From Brachionus manjavacas (Eukaryota > Rotifera > Eurotatoria > Ploima > Brachionidae), in contig JAHQIY010000012.1 in the NCBI GenBank assembly GCA_019054805.1, positions 1,798,001 through 1,862,000 of the forward strand: a stretch of 64,000 bases of DNA, read 5' to 3'. The translations under genes and the position numbers were made by a program. Every line of letters starts with the position of its first letter. The stretch's first letter is position 1. The notes below the pieces were generated by a model that saw only the letters and a list, made by a program, of their open reading frames with translations, did no database searches and was not told the DNA's origin. Below are positions 1-12,700 of the stretch, piece by piece.

Positions 1-1
1 G

Positions 2-306
2 TCGAATGCTGACCTGTACAAAAGAACAAATTCAGAGCCATTAAGTCAATGCATTAAGAATAAAAGACTGCGATGGCTCGGGCATGTACTTAGAATGAAA
101 AAAACACGGATACCAAAAAGAGCCCTTCAATGGACACCTCAAGGGCGACGTTAGGTAGGACGACCAATAGTAACATGGAAGTCAACAATCACGAAAGAGC
201 TCATCGAAATGGGAATGACGGAGAGAAGCAAGGGTAAAGGAAAAAGATCGACTTGAGTGGAAATCAAAAGTAATGACCCACAATGCTCCGCAAAGAGTGA
301 ATAAGG
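2..306 (+). pseudogene. LINE reverse-transcriptase C-terminal remnant
   Basis: Translation from base 2 reads SNADLYKRTNSEPLSQCIKN and then RLRWLGHVLRM, the conserved C-terminal block of non-LTR retrotransposon polyproteins (RWLGHVLRM family). A stop interrupts the frame near base 152. A frameshift near base 230 moves the tail, which reads DRLEWKSKVMTHNAPQRVNKE-like, into another frame. The fragment is truncated by the window edge and is clearly non-functional. The family call rests on motif recognition only. Confidence 0.75.
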
Positions 307-354
307 AAAAAAAAATTACTCAAACTGAAAAACTAGTTCCTTTTTTAGGCACTG

Positions 355-740
355 TTTAAGAATGGAAACGCGCCAACTGATAAGAGTAGATCAAATGAAG
401 TACCTGGGAGTCTCCTTTAACTGTACCAAACGTACGCAAGTCCAGGGCTCCTTAATGGACTGGATGCTCTAGCCATTAATCAGACAGAAACAAAGATACA
501 AGTCATTGAATCAAACATTCTTAAAAGCATGTTTGTACTATCAAGATATTCAAAGAGCTCTGTGTTTGCAAACGCCTTAGGAATTGATACAATTGAATCT
601 CGAATAACTCTCGCCGAGTGTGTTCTATTAATAAGATTATGTCAGAATTCCCTGACTTTTACCTTTCTAAATCAATTATTTGCGATTAGAAACAGCTTAC
701 CAAATTATATTAATGATAAACCTTTATAAGAGACATTGAA
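355..740 (+). pseudogene. Second LINE reverse-transcriptase remnant
   Basis: Frames here give METRQLIRVDQMKYLGVSF, carrying the KYLGVSF block that follows the RT palm in LINEs. An open stretch at 529-729 follows (LSRYSKSSVFANALGIDTIE), resembling the thumb and C-terminal part of LINE proteins. Stops break the frame near base 470. It lies just downstream of another LINE scrap in the same orientation but seems to come from a different element type. Confidence 0.55.
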
Positions 741-1781
741 AATATAATTGGGATTCACGGGACTGATATCGATACCATACTCAAATTAGCCCATAATTTA
801 CGTCTTTTGGTGTTTTTACTCGAATTAAATAAATAGCTGCTTTTTTAAAAAAATTCAAAACTTAAGTGTATAAATTCAACTAACTTTGGAGACTATCTCT
901 TCTTCTGTAAAAAAAAACTTCACTATCTGATTCCTCTGTTTCAGTGTGAGAAAGGATAGATTTAGACTTTGGTAGCAAACTGATATTTTTTAATAATATA
1001 GGATTAAAAATTTTGTTAAAATATACAAAATTTAAAAGAAATCACATGATTTTGAGACTTTATATTAAAAAGAGCTAAAATTCAAAAAATCAATTTATGG
1101 TTTGTTCAGAATTTGTCTAGTTTTTTAAAAAAATTGGGTCTTAGGTGATCTGATGGACCCATACGATTCAAGCGGAAAAAAAGTATTTTTTTTTCGGCTT
1201 TTTCTAAATAAAAATATACAACAGAGTGTAGAAAAATTTATGATCTTTCAGAATATAATTTAGAAATTCAGGTAATAATTTAGTAAAATTATAGAAAATT
1301 TTGTTATTTAATTAATTTCTATTTTAATAATCAACAAGTGAACTTTGATGTAAGAAAAAATCAGAATCACTTAGAAAAATTGCTGATTAAATAAGAAAAA
1401 GTTATTTTTTGCAACCAAATTTAAATTTCTGCATTAAATTATGAAATCGGAAAGGTAATTAAATATTTTTGAAATAATTTTGAAAATTTGCTTTGTTAAA
1501 TGTGCCATGGTCTTTATTTTATCTCAGAATTCGATTCAAAAATAAAAAAATAAAGCAACGAATCGAAAATAATATTTAAGAAACTGCTGTAATTTAACTG
1601 ACCAAATTATAAAATAGAAAAAGATATTGTGCTTTTATATTCACGATTATTAAAAAGCTTTATGATTTTTATTTCAATTTTTAATTTTAAAAATTTTTGA
1701 GCAAAATTAATTGATTTTAAAAACTTCGAAAAAATGTTTCATCACTTCATCAAAATTATTGAATTAAAAAAAAAAACTTAC
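736..1781. other. Gene-free AT-rich stretch
   Basis: No convincing exon, RNA gene or element end was seen. The remaining exons of the MFS gene on the minus strand should lie here, but no hydrophobic exon with splice borders could be found. Confidence 0.5.
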
Positions 1782-2478
1782 TTATTTTAACTGTTCCGAA
1801 GGAAAATCCGAACAAAAATAGTGCAAGCCAAAAGAAAAGCACGGATTTTAAGAATGGAATTATAATTAAACAAACCGAAGCAACAATAGAACTAAAGAAT
1901 ATTAAATAAAATCGGTCGTATCTAAATAAAATTAAAATTAAAAATAGAATTTTGATTTTAGTTTTTAATGCTACTTTAATGACACTATTGAAATTAGAAC
2001 AAATCCGGTGAAACCTGAAAAAATAGTAAATATTATAGCATTGGTTATTGATATAAAATCAAGATTTAACAGTTCGATAAAATACTCCTTCGAGTTGATT
2101 ATTAAGCAAAAAGAAGCCCCCTTGAAATTTAATTATAAATTGAAAAAAAATTTTTTTTTTTAAACTTACATATAATAAAAAAGTTAGATTAATGAGAATG
2201 TATTTTAAAATTTTGACAAAATTAGATTCGTCTTGGTCATTTTTAACAAAACGATTCTTGATTGATTTCGATAGACTAAAATTTTTTTGCTGCTTGTCAT
2301 TGTTATAGGAAATTATTGAGGCTCGGGCTTTTTTTAGATCCATTTTGAGACTTGGATTTTGGTTGTCACCTGCCGTGTAAACAACATCTTCTTCGTCATC
2401 TTCATCATCCTCGCCACTCTGATTCATCTTTTCTTCATCGCTCACCAGCAATATTTGATCGTACTGAGTAGTATCCAT
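1782..2478 (-). CDS. MFS transporter, N-terminal exons only (MFSD4/NaGLT1-like)
   Basis: Three minus-strand exons join in frame: 2478-2170 (start MDTTQYDQ), 2120-1975 and 1921-1782, each bounded by GT donors and AG acceptors. The product begins with an acidic cytoplasmic tail of about 85 residues (EDDEDDEEDVV). Hydrophobic helices follow: ILKYILINLTFLLYGASF, then ITNAIIFTIFSGFTGFVL, then a YDRFYLIF loop and two more helices ending LALFLFGFSFGTVKI. The helix-loop-helix pattern and the small-residue FGFSFG turn resemble the first four helices of sugar-type major facilitator proteins such as MFSD4. That assignment is inferred from pattern only. No exons for the other eight helices are visible before the LINE debris at 1-740, so the gene may be truncated, or its later exons may lie outside the window. 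The donor at 1781 (GTAAGT) implies that at least one more exon once existed. Confidence 0.55.
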
Positions 2479-2733
2479 TGTATAGCTATTTTTAACCAAG
2501 TAGATCAGAACCAAAAATGGAATTTTTTTCCTAGACGAATTAGTTCTAGATTTAGTTTGGAAAATTTTATTAAAAATGTTAATAACGATATAATTTTATG
2601 GTAAATTTAAATTTTAGGCTTGCAAATTAAAGTTTAAATTTATTCAGTAGGATTTATTGAAAAATTGAATGTTAATAGCAAAATTTAGCAAATTATAATT
2701 TAAATTTTAATAATTTATAAAAAAGTACATTTT

Positions 2734-3250
2734 TTAGTTAAAAGTTAAATTAAATTTTTTAAATAAAGCATAAAAGATAGCATTCAAAATTAAAATATCA
2801 TTCGAGTTGAGTTTGTTGAAATTTGATGTTGAAATGGTTCGAAATTGCCTGAAAGCGTTACAGTGATTGAACCAGCAGCAGTGGACCGAATGAGTTGAGC
2901 TTTTGGAATCTAGACATGTGTTAGAGTATGATCTGATTACTTTTGAAATTGCTTCACCATTGTAAAAATAAGTTGCCTTGAATTTTTAATTACTTTTTAA
3001 AAAAATAGTTTTTTTTTTTAAATGTTTAAATTACCATGCAAATAGCATTTACCGATGGATTTGATGTTTGGACGGCATCAAAAGGGCCATTCAAACAGTT
3101 AGACTCAATGCTTGAATCGCATACGTAACAAATTAATGCTTCTGTAAGACAATTAAGGAGCAAAATGTCTATAAAAACTGATTAATTGTTTATATATAAT
3201 TTAAATTAGGCTTTGTTACTTGAAAAAATAAAAAGTTTTAAGCCGAACAT
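2734..3250 (-). CDS. Ly6/uPAR-domain secreted or GPI-type protein
   Basis: Rebuilt from three minus-strand exons, 3250-3220, 3168-3035 and 2976-2734, joined through GT-AG borders into a 135-residue protein. Exon 1 plus the start of exon 2 makes a signal peptide (MFGLKLFIFSNILLLNCLTEA). The mature part opens LICYVCDSSIESNC, the hallmark start of a three-finger Ly6/uPAR domain (C-x2-C ... C), continues with CM at the exon end, and closes with HCCWFNHCNAF, the CC...CN ending of the fold. The tail has a modestly hydrophobic stretch (ILILNAIFYAL) that could serve as a GPI signal, though the end after it is charged. Relatives include quiver/sleepless proteins, which modulate channels and receptors at the cell surface. 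A role here is inference. It lies between the LPMO and MFS genes on the same strand. Confidence 0.82.
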
Positions 3251-3830
3251 TTCAGTTAGAAGAATTTTTTAAAATGTTTATTAAATTTTATAAAAAATTA
3301 GAATTTTAAAAGAAACCTAACCGAAACTAATTGAGACATTTAAGATTTAAAATTAACAATTTTAAAAAAGGTAATTTTAAGTTCATTTTGAATTTTTTGC
3401 CTTCTTTCAAACTTCATCAAATATATTTAAAAGTGATTATTTATTTATTTTGGAGTTCTTAATTTGTTCACAACTAAAAAACTTCTAAGCACAAACAAAA
3501 TTTTTTCAACACATTAAGGGGCTCAACTCATTATTTAGTTTATTTAAATTTTTTTTTTCAAGATTAATTAATAATTTAGCGATCAATAGATCAAAGGACG
3601 TATGTTCAAAAAATTTAATTTTATTAATCTTGATTACATGAAAAGCATGTTAAATATCAATTATTTAGAGTTGCTCAAAGATTAATTTAAGTATCTAAAA
3701 TTAGATGCTCTATGAATTGAAATAATATTTAGGATTGATCAAATTAACTTTATGAAAAAAAGATTTCTTCATCTAAATTTTTTATGAGTTAATTTTTATT
3801 CAAAAAGCGAATTTAATAATGAATTGAAAA
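3251..3830. other. Intergenic AT-rich spacer
   Basis: Between the LPMO stop and the Ly6 start only A/T-rich sequence is seen. It should contain the 3' end of the LPMO transcript and the promoter of the Ly6 gene, but no specific site can be defended. Confidence 0.4.
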
Positions 3831-5161
3831 TCATTCATACCAACGACAGATACACTCATCGGGACACTTTGTCTCAGGTGTCATACAATTTATAAAGCAA
3901 TTAACACACATTTCAACATGTTGTTTAAAAAGATTTGAATCAGTCCAAAAATCATTACGTTTGTTCCAGCAAATTAAACCACTTCCATTATACATGTTCA
4001 TGTCAGGTTTTGTGTTAAATTCAAAATTTGGCTCCTTCCATGTTTCACATTGGTAAACCGGTCTAATTTTGGTTGTTCTTAACGGAGGTTTTTTAAATTC
4101 TTCCGGAACTTCTGGTATATTCGGATTAGGCAAAATTTTTATATCAGCACAATTCCTAAAATTATAAAATAAACATTATTTAAACATCACGAAAATTCAC
4201 AAAAAAAAACCTGAATTCTTGTTGAGCTCCAATACCAATCAGTTCAGTTCCATTTGTAACGAGACCCTTTAAGAGAAAATTAAATCTTTTCAATTAAATA
4301 GATTCAAACAAAAAAAAACACAACTTTTTTTTGATCATTGACCCATTTCCATCGAAGAACGCATCTATCGCATTCAATTCCGTCGGGTAATTTTACTCTT
4401 AATTAAAATTTAAATATAGAAATTATTTTTTATTTTTTTACTGAAATGTTTCTGAAATGAATGGAGCATCACCAAAAGGAACGACATCACCTAAATCAAT
4501 CGAAAATTTAAAATCGTCAATTGGAGATCTTTTAGGGTGAGGCAAAATTCTGAGAGGAAATTTTTCGAAGCATTCTTCAGTGGCCTCTTTCATTGAACCA
4601 GTTAATGGACATAGGAAAATTTCTACAAAACCGCCATGATTTCCATCCACAACTACCTTAAGTAGAAAAATTAAATTCAAAAAAATTTAGTTAAATATTT
4701 AGTACGTAATGAGATATGTTTATTATCTGTCCACTTAAATATGATGCAACGATAGTTCCAGTAGCATAAAGACCATCGTTTTCGAACAACTTTGGTGCAT
4801 TATATTCATCGCCACATAAACCACATTTTCCGTCTTAATTGGTTAATAAAAAAGGAAAAAATTGAGAAAAATTAAACAGAGCTCTTTTCCACATAAACCT
4901 AAACAAAAAATTAGAGAAAATCTCGATAAGTTTGCATAGAATCCATGTGGAAAAAGTATTTGTTTGTAAAATGACCCTACCATTTAAATAGTACTGATGT
5001 TCGAAGGTTCCACAATACAAAGCTGTTGGATCTTTATCGTAAACTGGAATCTCAGGTTTGAAATGATGAATAAATTGTCTTGGCAATGGGTCTGTTAAAA
5101 TGCCATGCGGTTCAACAAATGAAACACAAATACAAATAGTTAAGGTGATTAGTAGATTCAT
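3831..5161 (-). CDS. AA15-family lytic polysaccharide monooxygenase (chitin-binding type-4)
   Basis: Six minus-strand exons join in frame into 325 residues: 5161-4981, 4833-4706, 4656-4442, 4397-4325, 4266-4211 and 4155-3831. The signal peptide ends VSFVEP, so His19 becomes the mature N-terminus (HGILTDPLPRQF), the first ligand of the copper histidine brace. The second His is residue 110 in DGNHGGFVE. An axial aromatic candidate is Phe217 in GAQQEFRNCADI. KCGLCGDEYNAPKLFE and CDRCVLRWKWVND are further AA15 blocks, with paired cysteines. AA15 enzymes oxidatively cleave chitin or cellulose outside the cell. The donor of exon 4 (GTTGTG after a run of eight A) is weak but keeps the frame. A cysteine-rich C-terminal extension of about 60 residues (HVEMCVNCFINCM and on) follows the catalytic domain. 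Confidence 0.92.
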
Positions 5162-6060
5162 TTCTTGATAAAATAGAAGATTGTTTTACTATGAAAATTT
5201 TCCTTTCTGTCTAAAAATTTATACTAGATAAAAAGTAAATAAATTCAAGACTATTTTTAGTAAAATTTAATTAGAAACTATTTTTATTTAATCGAAAGAT
5301 ATTCTATCAAATATTCGTAGGAATTTTTTTAAAGTATCGTTTTTCTGTTAAAAGAGAAACGTGTAAATTCTAGTTTTTTAAGCAACTAATTTAGTAAAAG
5401 AATCGTATGCGGACAAAAATAAAAATATTTCGTCTGTTTAAACTTTTGAAAAAAGAAAGCAATCTAAATTTAAATCGATTGAATGTTTGACTGTTGAAAA
5501 AAAGAATTATTTATAAATGATTATTAATAAAAAATGCAACAAAACAATTTTTGAAATTATAAAAAAGAAGCTCCATACCCTTTGAAAATTCCGTTTTATT
5601 GGTGTTTTTTTGCAATTAGACATGAATTTGGATCAAAAATACACATTTTTTTCCGAAAAAAGCATTAAGAGCACTTTTGATGTTTAGAAAAACCTTAATC
5701 AGTCGAGTTACATTATTGTTCTAAGAGCTTTACACAACGATCTAGTAGGGGTTACTTAAAAAAGCGAAAAAACTTGACTGAACTGCGTAAATCAAGTGTT
5801 GTCGCCACTGAAAATATCAGAAAAAACAAACATGGACAAGAATTCCACCTTTCAATCAGATTTTAAAGTTACAAGGAATGACTTGAAGAAATGATACTAA
5901 CAAAAAATGAATTGATTTTGAGGAAACGAACGAAAAACTTTAAAAAAATGAATCATTGGTGCCTTTTTTTTCATTAATTCTTGTCATACAAACGTTTTTA
6001 TATACTCTTTGAATATTATTTTTTCACGATTTTAGTAGGAATAGTAGGAATTTTGACTGT
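5162..6060. other. Upstream region of the LPMO gene, no gene seen
   Basis: AT-rich sequence without a convincing ORF or RNA gene. It should hold the LPMO promoter. Short open frames are not supported by composition or motifs. Confidence 0.4.
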
Positions 6061-6089
6061 AGCTGACTAGCAAGCGAGTGTGCTGATAA

Positions 6090-6970
6090 GGCACACTAAG
6101 ATAGCTGATTCGATCGATTGCTGCTCATCTAGCAATCAATGTCTGCTTTAAAGCTGTTAACATTGAGGGCTTCAACTAAATGATTTGGCATCGAGTTCCA
6201 TATTTTAGCGTTTATGTTGAAAAAAATATTTTCTCTATGTTGGAGCCTCGAAATTTCTTTGTAATATTTGAAGCAGTGACCTCTTCTTTGGTTTTTTGTG
6301 ACATTAAAATTTTTGCTTTTTCAACCAATTCTATTCCATGCATGAACTTGTATAATTGAATAAGATCACCTCTTTTTCTTCTTACCACCAGTTTTGGAAT
6401 GTTCAAAGCCTTCAATCTGCTTTAATACAGTTTAATTCTATTTGAAGAATTTAAATTCGTAGTTATGCGTTGAATCCTTTCAACATTCTCACAGTCTGAC
6501 TTAAGAATTGGAGACCATACAGGCACAGCAAATTCCAAAAGAGGACGAACAAAAGTTAAATACAATAATCTATATGACTTACAATCAAAACGAGCGAATG
6601 ATTTCCTAATGCGACCCAAAATTTGATTTGCTTTGTTTGTAGCCTCTATCACTTGATTTTTCCTTTTAAGATTTGTAATGGTGATAACTCCAAGATATCT
6701 TTCAGTTTCTGACGTTGATAAGTGTTTACCATTAAAAAATTAAGTGAATATATTGTCTTTATGACCGTAATGCATAACCACTCATTTTGATGTGTTGAAA
6801 TGAAGAAGCCAATCTTGAGTTCACTTGAAAAATTATATCTAAATCTGACTGTAGTTTCACTGCGCTTATTTCTGATACCGTTTGCGAGAATATTTTAGTA
6901 TCATCTGCATACATTTTGACAACATTCTCTATTCCTTTTGGTGGATCATTGATATACAAAACGAACAATA
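6090..6970 (-). pseudogene. CR1/Jockey-like LINE reverse-transcriptase remnant
   Basis: On the minus strand the RT palm is at 6968-6759 (LYINDPPKGIENVVKMYADD), including the catalytic YADD. Next, out of frame, come ERYLGVITITNLKR and NKANQILGRIRKSFARFDCK (6652-6422), then KLVVRRKRGDLIQLYKFMHG (6415-6212) and KIWNSMPNHLVEALNVNSFK, the standard C-terminal sequence of CR1/Jockey-type LINEs. Several stops and frameshifts show it is dead. The 5' two thirds of the element are absent. Confidence 0.9.
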
Positions 6971-9712
6971 GTTTTCTTTTTTATTTATTTATTTTCAATA
7001 AAAAATTAGCAATAAATTAGTTTTTAAAAATAAAAAATGGGGCTAATTAATATTTTTTTTAAAAATGTTTGTTCAAATGAAAAAACTTTATTAGTAAATA
7101 AAGACTTAAAATCTTTAGAAAAATAATATGGAGAAATTTTAATTTGTTGTTTTAGTAACGTTTTTTAAATGAATATTTGTTGATTATAAAATTAGTATTG
7201 ATAAAAATTTAAAATAATCAAAAATATTTTTTAAAAAAATTTTAAATAAGCATCATAAAAATCAGTTTAAACCTAATGAAAATTTATGTCAAGATGAAAA
7301 AGCTTTTTTAGAATAAAAAGGATCCTAGATCTTTTATAAAATTTTTGGATCTTTATCCAGGTTACTGATCAACGGTATTTTGATAAAAAAATACTGAGCA
7401 TTTTAATTTTTTACTTTAATTTTTGATTAAATCCTCATCATATATATTATATTAGTATATTTTGTATATTTTGTTGATCAAATTATTTCAAGTACTCATT
7501 ATTTTAATACAAGTCAAAGCCAATTTCAATTCAAATGAATTTATTGTGACTTTAACTAGAAATAAATAGATCGAATATTTTAGAAGATGAAGAATGTGTC
7601 TCTTTACAATTTAGATCGACTAAAATAGATAATTCTAGATTCGATCATAAATTAAAGCGTAAAAACCATATAGTTGAAAATGATTCCGAAAAAGTTTTTG
7701 TTCACTAAGGAAGCAAGAAAATATTGAAACCCAAACTGAGTGGTCTCCTGATGCTCATGTATTATTTCAGTCTAAATCGGATTCAAAATAAGGATTATAA
7801 CTTGAGAGCTAGGATAACAGAGCGAAATTAGTACTCCTTGGATTTTTTTCTGCCATAAACTGCCTCACAGTGAATATCTTTCCAAGTGATCCATTTACGT
7901 TAAAAAACGCGTACACCCGAATTCTGAGGGCCTCTTCTTTGATGAATTTATTTTAGTCATTTTTAATTCAAATTGAATAATCTTTTTTTATTCGTATTTA
8001 AAATTAAATTTACTACAAGAATATGGAAAGAGATTAGCATTGCAAATGATACTTTAAGTTCGTCTCGATTTTAAGGATTTTTAATGAAAATAAAGCAATC
8101 CTTAAAAGGAATCTAGAAAAGGCCCATAGATTTATTCTTATTTTTATTCTTATTTTTATAGACGACATAGATCATGTGTATTCACTAGTTTTTATCTTTT
8201 TATTTACAAATCGATTTGAAGCAAATTTTGAGTTAATAATTTTGTTTTATCTGCATTTTTCAAAGTAATGTGAGAATGATGTAGTGCAACCATGATAATT
8301 TTATTATCAAGAATTTCTAAAGTGATTATTAAATTTGGTGTTTAATTAACGCCAAATTTTATTATCCATCATCAATAGATATTCTTAATTATTAAAGGCT
8401 TTTAAATATATCTACAAAATTAGGTCAAAAAAACATACTTTTTCACTTGTCAAATATTTAAACCTTTTTTTTACCAGCAAATTTAAATTGCTTAAAATAA
8501 ATCGAAAAATCAATGTGTATGAATGAAAAATAATTTGAACTTAAATTTATCTTTTAATTAAAAAACATTTCCATTTTTTTCTCAACATTAATAAATAGCT
8601 TTGTGATCAAGTAATCAATGTTCAGTTTTCAACATTTATGCTTTCAATTTTAAATGATATAGAAATACTTTTAAACATTACGTTGTTTAATATTAATTGA
8701 ATTTTTATGGTTTAATATAATGAATCAAAAAAAAAATCAAATGAAATATTTTGGGAAAATTTTTTAACTATTTACAAGAAAAAAGTGAATTTTCTTATAA
8801 TTTTCTCATTAATCTTCACAACTTGTAAAATAGTAAAATCAAAATGTAAAATTTATTTTATTTTTTTTAATTTAAATTTAGTATGTAGAAATAACCTCTC
8901 AATATATTCAAATAAATTGACAAAATTAATGATTAATATATAACTTAAAAACCAAAAATATTTGTATTGATCTAATGGATTAGAAAAAAAAGATGAGGAA
9001 TTTATCTTTAAGTGACCAAATCTTATTTTTTATCTTATATTTTTTAATTAGACCTCATTGATAAAGTTCACTTTTTTCTAATTAATCCTAATGAATGGGT
9101 TATGATTTTTTAAATTCAATAAATATTTTGGATAATTTATTCATTTTGAATGCTAAGAGTTTTTCTAACTTAATTAAAAAATTTATCTAAATCTTTTTTT
9201 ATTACTTGGTAAAATTTCAATTTATAGAGAAAAAAAGCGAAGTCTTTTGATTGCCGATGAAAGATAACAAGACATCAAAATATTTTAGAGTCCTTATTAT
9301 AATGTAAATTTTTTCTGCATTTATTTTTCATCTTTTATTGTAAATTAGCTTTCTATTAGACTAAACTTAAAATTTTATGCAATCAATTTAAATACCTTTC
9401 AATTAATTTTACTTTTTGATGATTACTCGATTATTAATTGATAAAAAAAATTAAGAATGAATTTCTACAAAGAAAAGTTAATTTTGTAATAGTCCAATTC
9501 ATTTGAAGAGTTGGAATTTATTTGAAGGAAAATTATTTTTCCCAAAAATTAGGGACAAAGCGAACAAAAAAACTCATTTTTTTCTATCATTTTATTATCC
9601 AAATTAAATTACCTGTATGTGTGTATACTTTTTATTTTATTTTTAGCAAAAAATAAAAACAACCGTTTCTTGAATTTTAAAAATTAAATAATCAAATTAA
9701 AATTAATCATTT
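6971..9712. other. Long gene-poor AT-rich region upstream of the G-alpha gene
   Basis: No gene can be supported. One stretch around 7555-7708 (plus) stays open with charged residues (ECVSLQFRSTKIDNSRFDHK) and is followed by a GC-richer patch to about 7960. It may be an old exon or element remnant but matches nothing recognised. The rest is A/T-rich and probably includes promoter or untranslated leader exons for the G-alpha gene. Confidence 0.4.
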
Positions 9713-9750
9713 TTAGCTATTTTTTGAATGATGTCTTGTCTTGGGCCAAA

Positions 9751-12700
9751 ATGTTGAGTAATTTAATGAGAAATGAAATGTGCAAGTGTTGCTTGAGTGG
9801 CGACGAAAGACTTCAATTAGAGCGTAGTAAACGGATAGACCGCGAACTTGCCGACCTGAAGCGTCGATTTTTGGCGACCCAAAAAATTGTGCTTCTGGGT
9901 GCAGGCGAGTCCGGCAAGTCAACATTTATAAAGCAAATGCAAATAATCCATGGGACTGGTTTCAATGAACAGGAAATAATTGAATACCGGACTCAAATAT
10001 ACGAAAATATTCTTAAAGGAATGGTGGGCTTGATAAACGGAAAGGTTCATTTGCGTCTGGCTTGGGGAGATGACCAACAAGACACTACAGTCAGAATGAA
10101 AAATGTAGTTGCCGCGTATCGAGTTGTTTTTAAATGCCTTATGGATGATAGGGAATTGGACGCTAAACGTTTGGGACAAAATATTCCCATATTTCCTGAA
10201 ATGTTTTTGGCTAACAATTCAGTAAACTTGATCAATGAACTATGGAATGATCCTTCGATCAGACAGGCTTATCAAAGGAGAAGAGAATTTTCAAAATATT
10301 TTGTCGAGAATGTGCCTTATTACATAGAAAATATGAATCGTATAGCAAATAAAGTAATTATATTTAGTTTTATTTTTTATTCAAGTCAAAAAGTTTTAGA
10401 ATAGTGCTTAAAAAATTGTGATAAATTTGCTTAAAAACAAAATTTCGAAATTCAATTCAAGTAAAATTCTATAAAAAATGTATTCCTTTTGCGAATTTTT
10501 TTGGCAAATTGTTAATTTTTATAAGATTAATTTTTAAAAACATTAAAATTTAAATTACTTATTATCAATTTAAAGCCAACAGTTTTTAAAGGCTGCTCTG
10601 AAAATGAATTAAAATAAATAAGGAAACCTTAAATGCTTTTTCTCTCATTCAGAGGTAGATAAATATAATTTTATTTTCAGCTCAATTTTGAGTAATTAAG
10701 TAAATTAAATAAAATTAACTAAAAATATATATTTCAGTGCTATTCATAGATGACTTTTTTTAAGAACATTGAAATCTAACTTCAAAAGCCTTTGATACTC
10801 TGAAATCTGCAATATAAAAAAATTTCGTATTTAAATAATTTTAATAATTAAAAAGAAAAGAATGACTGGAATCCATTTTAGAAGAAAATTTTTTGAGTCA
10901 TTATGAATTCATAATTAAAAATCCTAATTAAATAATTTTTTTATGTAAATAAATTAATATTTTGCTTTACATTCCAAGACTTTTTTCTTTTCTTCCTGGT
11001 CTAAGTTTAGAAACAATAATCGAATGTAAATACTGGATCTTGAATTGACTTTTTTAATTTTTTGTTTATCCAATTCCACAAAACGAACCGAATCACACAA
11101 AGAATGCATAGAGTTCTAAATTAGAGACAAACTCAGATTTTTCATCAATACACACATTATCACATTCTAAATTATCTAAATATTGCTCTATATCAAACAT
11201 CATATCTCTGATTGAATCACAAAAACAGCCTTGGTGGCCTCTAAGGATTGCTAAAAATCAACTATAACATAAATCATATTTTGTTTTTTAAAGTAAAATT
11301 ATGATTAAATTAAAATTTTAAATACTATTTAGATTATGAGTTATGCAAAAGAAATTTTTTTTAAAAAATTGTTTTTTTTTTTTCTTGAAAAAAGAGACCA
11401 GCAAACCTAAAATAATACAATCCAAAATTTTTGATTTGACTTTTGACCAACGTAGAAAAATTTTCAAAATAAAAATTAACTTTAAAACCAGGAAAAGTAA
11501 CAAGGTCAGTCTATTTTTCATTTTTTTGGCTCAAAATAAAAGAAAATTCTTAATATTTCATTTAATAAATTTCAAATTAATAATAATAATAATTACATAA
11601 TAAACAGCAGAAGATCTGCAGAGTGAGGCTAGTTACTCCTTGCCATATCAATAAATATAGTAATTATTCCATAATTCTAATATAGAAACCAAACATTAAA
11701 TTAAAATATTTTAAATATTTTATTAATTTTTTGAATTCTTTTTTTTAATTCATTTTTTTAATCAAATGGGGACTAATTAGAAAGTATTAAGCGGTTCAGG
11801 AGAGTCATAAGAGTAAATTCCTCAAAAAAAATGAAATTTTTTTTTATCAATCATTTATTTAAAAAAATAAATAAATTAGTTTAAAACATGTCTGAGACAC
11901 TATTAATAGGAAGAAATTTTAGAAAATCCGACCTACCAACCTTAATGAAAATTAATGTAAACCTATGGATTGAAGTTTAAACAATAAAATACTTTTGGTC
12001 CTTTATTTTTGGTCCTTAATTTTTTAAATTTGTGGTAAATAAAAACAAACAGTGGCTTAAAAATTTTTGTGATAAACTTTAAGTTTTAGTTTATTTTAAA
12101 AATACTCTAGTTTGAGATACAAAATAAAAAAAAAATAATAAAAAATTAATTTTTCTAATATTTTATTTTCTTAATTCTTGTGCTGGATCAAATACATATT
12201 AAAAAAATCTCTTTTTATTTTTTAGCTTAAACTCAAGCCTTGATAACGCATTTAACTAAGAATTTCAGAGTTTGATGCGAACCCGTGATTAAACTATTAG
12301 ATCATGCGTTCTTAGTCAAAAATGTTTTAGCATGGGCGAGATTTACTTAAGTGCATAGTGAAAAAGCGAGTCTTAGTTTGTACTGCGGCATAATCTAATG
12401 AGAGAATACGGTATATTATGTAGATTTTTTCCCAAGGAATCTTTTTGACTTTCAAATTGAATAATTTGCGTTGACTTTAGTATTCTTTTGTATTTGTAAA
12501 ATAATGTTTATGAAATTATTAAAATTATATGTGAAGCATTGTTTTTTTCAATTTTGATTTTTTTTTAATTTTAAAAAGAATTTTTAAATGACTTCAGAGA
12601 ATTTAGATTTGAATTATTTTTAAAAGAATTGAGTTTAATTTAAATAGAAAAATATAAAGAAAGTTTTTTTTCTTTTAGTTTTTTTACAATTGATACTTAA

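Noticed and set aside
2359-2604. 81-residue plus-strand frame over the MFS exon 1
   Set aside because: Antisense shadow of an exon whose splice phases fit the minus strand.
11318-11600. Overlapping open frames on both strands in the G-alpha intron
   Set aside because: Lys/Phe/Ile-rich low-complexity translation of A/T tracts.
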